A stretch of DNA of 64,000 nt. Source: Saprospiraceae bacterium (lineage in GTDB: Bacteria; Bacteroidota; Bacteroidia; Chitinophagales; Saprospiraceae). The notes beneath the pieces were generated by a model that was not told the DNA's origin, did no database searches, and saw only the letters and a program-made list of their open reading frames with translations. The position numbers were made by a program, and so were the translations under genes. Where the stretch lies: contig JABAQQ010000019.1 in NCBI GenBank assembly GCA_019187225.1, forward strand, positions 1 to 64,000, written 5' to 3'. How positions within the stretch are numbered: the stretch's first letter is position 1; each line of letters opens with the position of its first letter. Shown here one piece after another: positions 53,347-60,310 of the stretch.

Positions 53347-54273
53347 ATGCACACCATCCTCGGCATCAACGGAGCGATCGGCCCCGAATTGGCGGCTCAT
53401 TTGAACAACCGCGGCATTAAAGTGCGGGGCGTGAGCCGCCGCCCCTTCCCCGGCAATTGGGAACACCGCCAGGCCGACGTGACCAATATGGCCGATGTGC
53501 TCGACGTCGTGGACGGCTCCGGGGTCGTCTACCTGCTCGTCGGCCTGGAATACAACCTCGACGTCTGGCGGCGCGACTGGCCGGTCATTATGGAGAATTG
53601 CATCGAAGCCTGCTTAGCCAACAAGGCCAAATTTGTGTTTCTCGACAACGTGTACTCCTACGGCCTCGTCAAAGGCGCCATGACAGAAAATACGCCCCTG
53701 CACCCCAACAGTGAAAAAGGAAAGGTGCGGAAACAGATCGCGGAGCGGTTGCTCGACGCCTTCAAAAATAAGGGGCTGCGCGGCTGCATTGCGCGCGCCG
53801 CGGATTTCTATGGGCCGAATTGCAACACCAGCGTGTTGAATTCCACCGTTTTTGAACGTTTGGCAGCGGGAAGATCAGCCTTTGTCATGGGCTGCGCCGA
53901 TAAAATCCACACCTATTCGTACACCCGCGACCTGGGGCGGGCATTGGCCATCCTCGGCACCGACGACCGGGCCGACGACGGACAGGTGTGGCACCTGCCA
54001 ACCTCTGCCGATCGCTGGACGGGAGCGGATTGGGTGAAAGCCGCCGCGCAGGTGTTTGGCGTGAAGCCCAAATTCCAGGCTACGCCCACTTTTGTGCTGC
54101 GCCTGATGGGTCTCGGCAGCCGGCTTTTCCGCGAAATGGTGGAGATGAACTACCAGTTCACACACGACTACATTTTTTCTTCCGAAAAATTTGAACGCAC
54201 TTTCGGCATAAAACCGACGCCCAACCAACAGGGTGTGGAAGAGACGGCGGCATTTTACCGGAAAAAACAATAG
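53347..54273 (+). CDS. NAD-dependent epimerase/dehydratase family protein
   Basis: Start at 53347 (MHTILGINGAIGPELAAHLN) gives 308 aa. It opens with a Rossmann GxxGxxG-like loop (GINGAIGPELA) and a short-chain-dehydrogenase fold; conserved elements include FVFLDNVYSYGLVKG (catalytic Tyr region Y..G), GCIARAADFYGPN and TYSYTRDLGRALAIL. It probably modifies a nucleotide sugar or related substrate, or belongs to the atypical SDR group. It is followed by copy D, whose TAAGTA starts 2 bp after its TAG stop. Confidence 0.85.
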   Translation: MHTILGINGAIGPELAAHLNNRGIKVRGVSRRPFPGNWEHRQADVTNMADVLDVVDGSGVVYLLVGLEYNLDVWRRDWPVIMENCIEACLANKAKFVFLDNVYSYGLVKGAMTENTPLHPNSEKGKVRKQIAERLLDAFKNKGLRGCIARAADFYGPNCNTSVLNSTVFERLAAGRSAFVMGCADKIHTYSYTRDLGRALAILGTDDRADDGQVWHLPTSADRWTGADWVKAAAQVFGVKPKFQATPTFVLRLMGLGSRLFREMVEMNYQFTHDYIFSSEKFERTFGIKPTPNQQGVEETAAFYRKKQ

Positions 54274-54275
54274 TC

Positions 54276-54383
54276 TAAGTATGCAAACAAAATAAATTGA
54301 CATTGGAGATTGGACATTTAACCTTGACAACCAATTATTTAGTCAAACGTCCAATGTCAAAAAATTCAATGTCCGCCTACTTA
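54276..54383 (-). repeat. ~108-bp hairpin repeat element, copy D
   Basis: Fourth family member, same orientation as copy C but the most diverged. It begins 2 bp after the epimerase stop and ends TACTTA at 54383, 18 bp before the DinB-like gene start. Confidence 0.8.
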
Positions 54384-54401
54384 ATTTCATCAATAAAAAT
54401 C

Positions 54402-54968
54402 ATGGAAACTTCTCACCAACTCAACTACCTCGACAGCGCCCGGAAACTGCTCCAATATTACCGCGAACTTGGCGACAAAGCGCTCGCTCAAATCGCTGAC
54501 GAACACATTCACTGGCATCCATCGCCGGAAAGCAACAGCGTGGCCGTCATCGTCAAACACCTCAGCGGCAATATGCTGAGCCGTTTCACTGACTTCCTCA
54601 CCACCGACGGCGAAAAGCCCTGGCGCGACCGCGAGGCGGAATTTGAGAATGATTATGCCGATAAAACCGAACTGCTCGCCGCCTGGAATGCCGGCTGGGA
54701 ATGTTTTTTCAATGCCGTTGATCCGCTGACTGAGAGCGATTTGGATAAAATTGTGTACATCCGCAACCAGGGTCATACGGTTCTGGAAGCCTTGTCGCGT
54801 CAACTCGCCCACTATCCCTATCACGTCGGTCAGTTGGTTTACCTCTGCCGCATCCTCGCCGGTGAAAACTGGAAATCGCTCTCCATCCCCAAGGGAGGAT
54901 CGGAGGCGTTCAATGCCGAGAAATTCGCACAGGAGAAACAGCGGACGTTCTTTGTGGACAAACTTTGA
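54402..54968 (+). CDS. DinB/DUF1572-like protein
   Basis: Start at 54402 (METSHQLNYLDSARKLLQYY) gives 188 aa. The helical pattern and conserved histidines fit the DinB/DUF1572 superfamily: DEHIHWHPSPESNSVAVIVKHLSGNML (first His region), and HYPYHVGQLVYLC (His pair near the C-terminus), which form a metal site in the four-helix bundle. Members often act as thiol- or bacillithiol-dependent enzymes, but this one's reaction is unknown. Its stop codon touches the end of the convergent cyclophilin gene. Confidence 0.8.
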   Translation: METSHQLNYLDSARKLLQYYRELGDKALAQIADEHIHWHPSPESNSVAVIVKHLSGNMLSRFTDFLTTDGEKPWRDREAEFENDYADKTELLAAWNAGWECFFNAVDPLTESDLDKIVYIRNQGHTVLEALSRQLAHYPYHVGQLVYLCRILAGENWKSLSIPKGGSEAFNAEKFAQEKQRTFFVDKL

Positions 54969-55616
54969 TCAGCGCCTACTGCCTACTGCCTGCTGTCCCG
55001 ACACCTCTACCCGAACCTTCACCTGTTGCAACGGCATCTTTTTTTCGTCGCGCGGCAACGCAGCGATCTTCTCCGCCACTTCCATGCCAGCCGTTACTTC
55101 CCCGAACACCGTGTATTGCCCGTGTAACTGCGGCAACCCGCCGTGCTTTTTGTAGAGGTCGCGTTCTTTCTCAGAAAAGCGAATGGACATTTTTCTTTCC
55201 ATCTCATCGAGCGAAGCATCCGTTTGCGGGCGACCCAGCACGATAAAAAAATCCGTGCCGTCGGAGAGCAACAGCGAATCGGCTTTTACAGCAGCCAGGG
55301 CGCCGGTCAGCAGGGGCGCTTCGATTTCCGGCTCCAGCGCAAAATCGTGGACCATTTCATCCGGATCAGGGCCGAATTGGATGGCAAAATCGCGTTCGAT
55401 GCGGTAAAAAAGCAGCGTGTCGCCCGCGTTGTGCTCCGCCAACGAAATAAAATTGTCGCGGTGGCGGGGTGTCGAATCGAACAAACGCACCCGGATATCG
55501 CCCATGCTTGTGTGAATAACAGCATAGGCGTTTTCGTTTTGCCCGCAACTCAATAATGTGGAAACAGAAGAAAAAATCAGTAATAAACGAAGTGCGTGAA
55601 ATCCCTGTATGTGCAT
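54969..55616 (-). CDS. cyclophilin-type peptidyl-prolyl isomerase, probable lipoprotein
   Basis: The 215-aa protein has a lipoprotein signal (LLIFSSVSTLLSC) and then a cyclophilin domain: VIHTSMGDIRVRLFDSTPRHRDNFISLAEHNAGDTLLFYRIERDF, DFFIVLGRPQTD, YTVFGEVTAGMEVAEKI. It may help fold outer-envelope proteins. The C-terminal SGQQAVGSRR is encoded by a short heptamer tract (54973-54996, units GCCTACT), so the gene's end seems to be built on a repeat. The stop is 0 bp from the DinB-like gene end. Confidence 0.88.
   Translation of the reverse strand: MHIQGFHALRLLLIFSSVSTLLSCGQNENAYAVIHTSMGDIRVRLFDSTPRHRDNFISLAEHNAGDTLLFYRIERDFAIQFGPDPDEMVHDFALEPEIEAPLLTGALAAVKADSLLLSDGTDFFIVLGRPQTDASLDEMERKMSIRFSEKERDLYKKHGGLPQLHGQYTVFGEVTAGMEVAEKIAALPRDEKKMPLQQVKVRVEVSGQQAVGSRR
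54973..54996. repeat. short heptamer repeat, unit GCCTACT
   Basis: Three 7-bp units lie inside the last codons of the cyclophilin gene. Same kind of tract as the GGCAGT units after phoD (inverted). Confidence 0.6.
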
Positions 55617-55662
55617 GAAAACGAGTTGCCTTTCTTGCTTTATTTGCCCATAGAAATCTGTA

Positions 55663-55736
55663 AATGAATTTATTGAAGGGTAGAAAAAGAAAATTTTTCA
55701 AAAAATTTTCTTTTTCTACCCTTCAATAAATTCATT
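55663..55736. repeat. 74-bp perfect palindrome
   Basis: Two 36-bp arms (55663-55698 and 55701-55736) are perfectly complementary with a 2-nt centre. It is AT-rich in the middle and lies 12 bp past the stop of the secreted-protein gene at 55749-56174, upstream of the cyclophilin gene. It can form a very long hairpin and may act as a bidirectional terminator, or be a recently formed mobile palindrome. Confidence 0.85.
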
Positions 55737-55748
55737 CCCCTTCACCCC

Positions 55749-56174
55749 TCAATTGGGTTTGCGCGTCATCACCTTTTTATCGCTCGTCCAGGTAAACGAG
55801 TCCGGCACAAAAATTTTCGCTTCCGGCAGTTCGGTGATTTCGCCGTCGGGGGTTTTGACCCGTTTCTTTTTGCGGTCGGGCATTTTGGTATAGATACGCA
55901 CCGATGGCATGGCAGCGGTGTCCATCGCCACGTCGTAACGTCCTTCCTTGATGAGGTAATCGAGTATTTCCGGCGAGCCGTGCGACAGCTGCACGTTCGT
56001 TTCGATCAGGATGGTGCTGCCCGCCCAGGAATAGATGTCGTACACATCGGCAATGTCCAGGTTGACCGTTTTTACGGAATCCACCTCGAAGACCTGGTAG
56101 ATGGTACGGGACATCTGGGCGTGGGCGGAGATGCTAAAGACACTGAAAATCAACAAAAAAAACAAACGGGGCAT
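55749..56174 (-). CDS. small exported protein, paralogue of 57124-57543
   Basis: The 141-aa protein has a signal peptide (MPRLFFLLIFSVFSISAHA). The mature part has a beta-rich, DUF4097-like pattern with VDSVKTVNLDIADVYDIYSWAGSTILIETNV and SPEILDYLIKEGRYDVAMDT. It shares this pattern with the gene at 57124-57543, in the same order, so the two are likely paralogues. The function is unknown; DUF4097-like domains are often part of anti-sigma or envelope proteins. Confidence 0.65.
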   Translation of the reverse strand: MPRLFFLLIFSVFSISAHAQMSRTIYQVFEVDSVKTVNLDIADVYDIYSWAGSTILIETNVQLSHGSPEILDYLIKEGRYDVAMDTAAMPSVRIYTKMPDRKKKRVKTPDGEITELPEAKIFVPDSFTWTSDKKVMTRKPN

Positions 56175-56306
56175 GGGATCGTGTTTTTATGGAGCAAAGT
56201 TCGGACGGGAAAATGGATTTAAAAAGTCAAAAATTGCCTCTATGCCAATGGCCAATTATTCGCTTGACACTCTCTACATCACTTAGAGTTATCGTTCTTT
56301 AACTTG

Positions 56307-56338
56307 TTGTATTTTTACAAAAAACTGGGATACCTTTG
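56307..56338 (+). promoter_or_regulatory. Bacteroidota-type promoter
   Basis: TTG at 56307-56309 and an exact -7 box TACCTTTG at 56331-56338, with 21-nt spacing. Transcription would start about 20 nt before the ATG at 56367. Confidence 0.75.
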
Positions 56339-56366
56339 CATAGTTCATTTATTCTTGGAATTTATC

Positions 56367-56738
56367 ATGCAAACATCTCTCGCTTCATCCTCAGACCACT
56401 CTGAAAAACCATGGGCGCCGGTTTTCGCAGCTGTAGTATTCACGTTGCTGTTGTTTACAGGATACAATTATGTGCAACAATCTTCAAATGAGAATAAAAC
56501 GCTGAAAATTGAGAATTCAGGCGGAAAGAACGCGAAACATGCAAATCAAAAGGCTAAAGAACGCGCGGAACAGGAATATCAAAAAGTAAATGACGAACTC
56601 GCAAAATTGCGTGCAAAAACTCCGAAAACAAAGGAAGATGTAAAACAAGTTGATAAACTGGAGCGGCTTAAAAAGCACTGGCAAAAAAAGAAAGATTGGT
56701 CTGGAGAACATCACAGCCAAAAAGCGAAAGGCAAGTAA
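56367..56738 (+). CDS. single-TM coiled-coil protein, unknown function
   Basis: Start at 56367 (MQTSLASSSDHSEKPWAPVF) gives 123 aa. One membrane segment (VFAAVVFTLLLFTGYNY, about 19-35) is followed by a charged, lysine-rich helical tail (KAKERAEQEYQKVNDELAKL) likely to be a coiled coil. A good promoter lies upstream, and the next gene begins 4 bp after its stop. It is AT-richer than its neighbours. No family recognised. Confidence 0.7.
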   Translation: MQTSLASSSDHSEKPWAPVFAAVVFTLLLFTGYNYVQQSSNENKTLKIENSGGKNAKHANQKAKERAEQEYQKVNDELAKLRAKTPKTKEDVKQVDKLERLKKHWQKKKDWSGEHHSQKAKGK

Positions 56739-56742
56739 AATT

Positions 56743-57027
56743 ATGGCCAAGTCAACTTTTACATTCATTACTCATTACAAAGGTGGCATCAGTACAAGGC
56801 AAGTGAATGCTTCCGGATTAAAAGAAGCCTGCCGAAAATGGGCGGAGGACACGCTCCAGCTGGAGGATATCCCCTATATAGATGCGACCGCCTTTATCCA
56901 CGATTTTAACGCTTCCATTGACGATACCAACCCTACTCCGATTGACTCCTCTGTCAATCTGTGGCTTATGACTTTTCTTACCGGTGGCAAAACAATGTGG
57001 ACACACATCGTTAAAACCGCAGCATAA
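56743..57027 (+). CDS. hypothetical protein, 94 aa
   Basis: Starts at 56743 (MAKSTFTFITHYKGGISTRQ), 4 bp after the coiled-coil membrane protein stop, so the pair form an operon. It has no membrane segment. The central part (GLKEACRKWAEDTLQLEDIPYIDATAFIHDFNASIDDTN) looks like a compact alpha/beta domain. No family recognised. Confidence 0.65.
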   Translation: MAKSTFTFITHYKGGISTRQVNASGLKEACRKWAEDTLQLEDIPYIDATAFIHDFNASIDDTNPTPIDSSVNLWLMTFLTGGKTMWTHIVKTAA

Positions 57028-57060
57028 AAAATGCCCGAACGCGCATACGCCGTCCGGGCA
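57026..57060 (-). terminator. terminator, minus strand
   Basis: A hairpin TGCCCG...CGGGCA (57032-57060, imperfect inner pairing) is followed on the minus strand by a T-run (complement of 57026-57031). It ends the gene at 57124-57543 and overlaps the stop of the plus-strand gene. Confidence 0.65.
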
Positions 57061-57123
57061 GTGGAATTGTTTGTCGGTGGCACGCGGGCGCGTACCTCAA
57101 AACACGGGTTGAAAAACTACCTT

Positions 57124-57543
57124 TTATCTTTTGGCGGCGTAATCTCCGGCATTCGGCATTTCGATCTTCAGGTCCTTCGGCACGAAAACGACGAACGTCA
57201 GCGTTTCGCGGAGTTCTTCTCCCTTCACCCGGATCTGTTTTTGCATGTTGGGTGCGGTGATGGTCAAAACGTCGCCTTCAGCTTTGGAAATCAAGTTGTA
57301 ACGGCCTACTCGCGCAAGTTCGCCCAACATCGCTTCGTTGCCTGTGGGAATACTGACGGTAATGCCGACGCGGATGCTCGGATTGTCCCATATTTTCAGG
57401 TCAATCGCACCCGGCAGATCGAGATTGATCGTGCCTTTGCTTTCGGTGTTAAATGATTTGGAGAACGTTTTTTCCGCCGATTGAGCAGCGGCGGAAAGAG
57501 AGAGCGTGAGGAGGATTATGAGGGAAGTGTAGCGGGCTTTCAT
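57124..57543 (-). CDS. small exported protein, DUF4097-like
   Basis: The start at 57543 (MKARYTSLIILLTLSLSAAA) is chosen because AGGAGGT lies 7 nt upstream, an unusually strong Shine-Dalgarno here. The 139-aa mature protein has the DUF4097-like pattern FNTESKGTINLDLPGAIDLKIWDNPSIRVGITV and YNLISKAEGDVLTITAPN. It is a paralogue of 55749-56174. The function is unknown; the pair may be signal or envelope proteins. A terminator follows. Confidence 0.7.
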   Translation of the reverse strand: MKARYTSLIILLTLSLSAAAQSAEKTFSKSFNTESKGTINLDLPGAIDLKIWDNPSIRVGITVSIPTGNEAMLGELARVGRYNLISKAEGDVLTITAPNMQKQIRVKGEELRETLTFVVFVPKDLKIEMPNAGDYAAKR

Positions 57544-57737
57544 GCGAACCTCCTTTTTTTGTTGGTTCAAAGTAAAGATTTTATTTTGGAAAAAGCAAGC
57601 ATTTGGGAAAATTTTATTTTATTTTTCTTTGCGTCATACGAAACGGTCTCGTTGGGTGATGGTTTGACTTTTTTATGAAGTGCAGGTTTAAAAGGCTGTT
57701 TGGCGTACCTTCGCCGGAAACATTTATTCTGATCGGA

Positions 57738-59096
57738 ATGTACAAGTACCTGACCCTTCTCTTTCCCCTGACCCTGCTCCTGGGTTGCGCGGCGCCGGAA
57801 AACGCCGGAAAAGAACAACCTACCGACGGTAATGCCGCTTTACAAAACGGCCCCATGCTCGGCTACGTGGACATGCGGGAAGCGCTGATATGGATACAAA
57901 CCAAAGGCGGTAACAAAGTGCAGGTGCAGTATTGGGAGGCCGGAAAACCGGAAACGAAAAAATGGACCGACCCGGTTTTTACTTCCAAAGAGCGCGGTTA
58001 TACCGCCAAATGTACCGCCGAGCTGCTGGAACCCGGCACGACGTACGAATACACCGTGTTCATCGGCGGCCAGCCGGTTGCGCTTCCTTACCCAACTGTC
58101 TTTAAGACCCAAACGCTCTGGCAATGGCGCACCGATCCGCCCGCTTTTTCGGTAGCAACGGGCAGTTGCGCCTATATCAACGAGCCGCAATACGACCGCC
58201 CCGGCAAACCATACGGCTCCAATTACCAGATATTCACCAGCATTTACCAGCAAAAACCCGACGTCATGCTCTGGCTGGGCGACAACGTGTATTACCGCGA
58301 ACCGGACTGGAATACCCGCTCCGGTATGATCCATCGCATGACACACGACCGCGCCATACCGGAATTGCAGCCGCTGCTGGCCGCTGCTGCCCACTACGCC
58401 ATCTGGGACGACCACGACTACGGCCCCAACGATTCGGACGGCTCCTGGGTGCACAAAGACATGGCCTGGGAGGTGTTCCGCGATTTCTGGGGCAATCCTA
58501 CCTTCGGCGTCAACGGACAAAAAGGCTGCACGACGCGATTCCAGTACAACGACATGGATTTTTTCCTGCTCGACAACCGCTATTTCCGTACCCCCAACCA
58601 ATGCGAAAACTGCCCCGACCGGACGCTGCTCGGCAAGGATCAACTCCAATGGTTCCTTGCCTCCCTGGCCGAAAGCCGTGCGCCTTTCAAAATTGTCGCC
58701 ATCGGCGGCCAGGTCGTGACCACCAGCCCCGATCACGAAACCGCTTTTCACTACTTCCCGGCCGAACGCGATAGCATTATGCAATTTATTGAAAGAGAAA
58801 AGATCAAAGGCGTCGTGTTCCTCACGGGCGACAAACACTTTACCGAACTCAGCGCCATGCAAAACAAAGCGGGCATCTGGATATACGACCTGACTACCTC
58901 GCCGCTTACTTCCGGCGTGAACCCCCGGGCCGAAACCAACGCCTGGCACGTGGAAGGGACACGTGTCAACGAACACAACTTCTCCGTGCTACACTTCAGC
59001 GGATCGCGGACGAACAGGAAACTGGAAATTACAAATTACAACGCCAATGGCAAGGAAATGTGGACGAAGACCATCACGGCGGACGGTGTACGGTAG
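57738..59096 (+). CDS. PhoD-family alkaline phosphatase lipoprotein
   Basis: The start at 57738 (MYKYLTLLFPLTLLLGCAAP) gives 452 aa and a lipobox (LLLGC). The protein has an N-terminal beta-sandwich (about 40-150), and the PhoD metallophosphatase domain with GSCAYINEPQYD, WLGDNVYYRE, AIWDDHDYGPNDSDG and VVFLTGDKHFTEL. These motifs bind Ca2+/Fe3+. It releases phosphate from esters or diesters outside the cell. Its last codons (ADGVR) and stop are part of a repeat tract that follows. Confidence 0.93.
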   Translation: MYKYLTLLFPLTLLLGCAAPENAGKEQPTDGNAALQNGPMLGYVDMREALIWIQTKGGNKVQVQYWEAGKPETKKWTDPVFTSKERGYTAKCTAELLEPGTTYEYTVFIGGQPVALPYPTVFKTQTLWQWRTDPPAFSVATGSCAYINEPQYDRPGKPYGSNYQIFTSIYQQKPDVMLWLGDNVYYREPDWNTRSGMIHRMTHDRAIPELQPLLAAAAHYAIWDDHDYGPNDSDGSWVHKDMAWEVFRDFWGNPTFGVNGQKGCTTRFQYNDMDFFLLDNRYFRTPNQCENCPDRTLLGKDQLQWFLASLAESRAPFKIVAIGGQVVTTSPDHETAFHYFPAERDSIMQFIEREKIKGVVFLTGDKHFTELSAMQNKAGIWIYDLTTSPLTSGVNPRAETNAWHVEGTRVNEHNFSVLHFSGSRTNRKLEITNYNANGKEMWTKTITADGVR

Positions 59097-59170
59097 GCAG
59101 TGGCAGTGGCAGTGGCAGTGGCAGTAGCAGTGGGCAGTGGGCAGTGGACAGTAGGCAGTGGGCGGTAGGC
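59081..59170. repeat. hexamer/heptamer tandem repeat, units GGCAGT and GGGCAGT
   Basis: Units begin within the last codons of the PhoD gene (GGACGGT-type), cross its TAG stop, and continue as about five GGCAGT and several 7-bp units. Same style as the other heptamer tracts. Confidence 0.8.
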
Positions 59171-59246
59171 GGCTTAGCCCAAAGCCCTTGCCCGATTTAG
59201 CAATTGTCGCACCTCGTTCATAACTCATAACTCATAACTCAAAAAA

Positions 59247-60293
59247 ATGTCTCCATTTAATCCGGTAGGCGTCATTGGCGCGGGCAGTTTCGGCACATCG
59301 GTGGCCAATCTGCTGGCCTACAATGCGGAAGTACTGCTGTTCAGTCGCAAGCAGGAGACGGTGGAAGCCATCAACCGCAGCCGCATGCACCTCGGCGTGC
59401 GGATGGAGGAGCGCGTGACCGCCACCAGCAACCTGGAAGAAGTGGCGCAGCGCTGTACGCTTATCATGCCCATCATCCCCTCCACGAGTTTCCGGCGGGT
59501 GATACAGGCTATTGCGCCTTATTTGCGCCCGCACCACATCATCATTCACGGCACGAAGGGTTTCGATCTGAAAGACCTGGAAGAAGATGAACTGGAACGC
59601 CCCGGTCTGGTGCTCACCCGTTCCAATGTGCGTACCATGAGCGAGGTGGTGCTCGAAGAAAGCAGCGTGGTGCGCGTCGGCTGCCTTTCCGGCCCCAACC
59701 TCGCCGTCGAGATCATGGAAGGCCAACCGACGGCCACACTCGTCGGCAGCCGTTTCCGCGAAGTCATCCAGGCCGGACAAACGGCGCTCAACAGCCAGCG
59801 CTTCCACGTGTTCGGCTCCTACGATATCCTCGGCGCAGAACTGGCTGGGGCCTTGAAAAACATCATCGCGCTCGGTTCCGGTATCCTCGGCGGACTGGGG
59901 CTGGGTCGCAACATCCAGGGGCTGCTCATCGCCCGCGGACTGGCGGAAATGGTCTATTTCGGCAAATCGCTCGGCGCCTCGAGCCAGGCATTTATCGGTG
60001 TGGCGGGCATCGGCGACCTCGTGGCGACGGCCACCAGCGTCAACAGCCGCAACTACACCTTCGGCACACGCTTAGCCAAAGGCGAGACCGCCGTGCAAAT
60101 CCGGGAAACCATGCCCGAACTGGCCGAAGGCGTCCGAACCCTTCGCATTGCCCACCAACTCGCCCGCCAGTACAAACTGCACGTGCCCATCACGAACATG
60201 CTCTTTTCCGTTGTTTTTGAAGGCTTTCCGATAGAAAAAGCGCTGGAATACCTGATGACGTACCCGTATGCGGTGGATGTGGATTTTTTGTGA
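59247..60293 (+). CDS. gpsA: NAD(P)-dependent glycerol-3-phosphate dehydrogenase
   Basis: The 348-aa protein begins with the Rossmann motif GVIGAGSFGTSVANLLA and has IIHGTKGFD, LSGPNLAVEIMEG, and the catalytic/C-terminal region GALKNIIALGSGILGGLGLG with RGLAEMVYFGKSLGA and FIGVAGIGDLVATATS. It makes sn-glycerol-3-phosphate from DHAP for phospholipid synthesis. It is convergent with the LRR-Roco-TIR gene, 17 bp apart. Confidence 0.95.
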   Translation: MSPFNPVGVIGAGSFGTSVANLLAYNAEVLLFSRKQETVEAINRSRMHLGVRMEERVTATSNLEEVAQRCTLIMPIIPSTSFRRVIQAIAPYLRPHHIIIHGTKGFDLKDLEEDELERPGLVLTRSNVRTMSEVVLEESSVVRVGCLSGPNLAVEIMEGQPTATLVGSRFREVIQAGQTALNSQRFHVFGSYDILGAELAGALKNIIALGSGILGGLGLGRNIQGLLIARGLAEMVYFGKSLGASSQAFIGVAGIGDLVATATSVNSRNYTFGTRLAKGETAVQIRETMPELAEGVRTLRIAHQLARQYKLHVPITNMLFSVVFEGFPIEKALEYLMTYPYAVDVDFL

Positions 60294-60310
60294 GATCAAA
60301 AAGACCTCGT

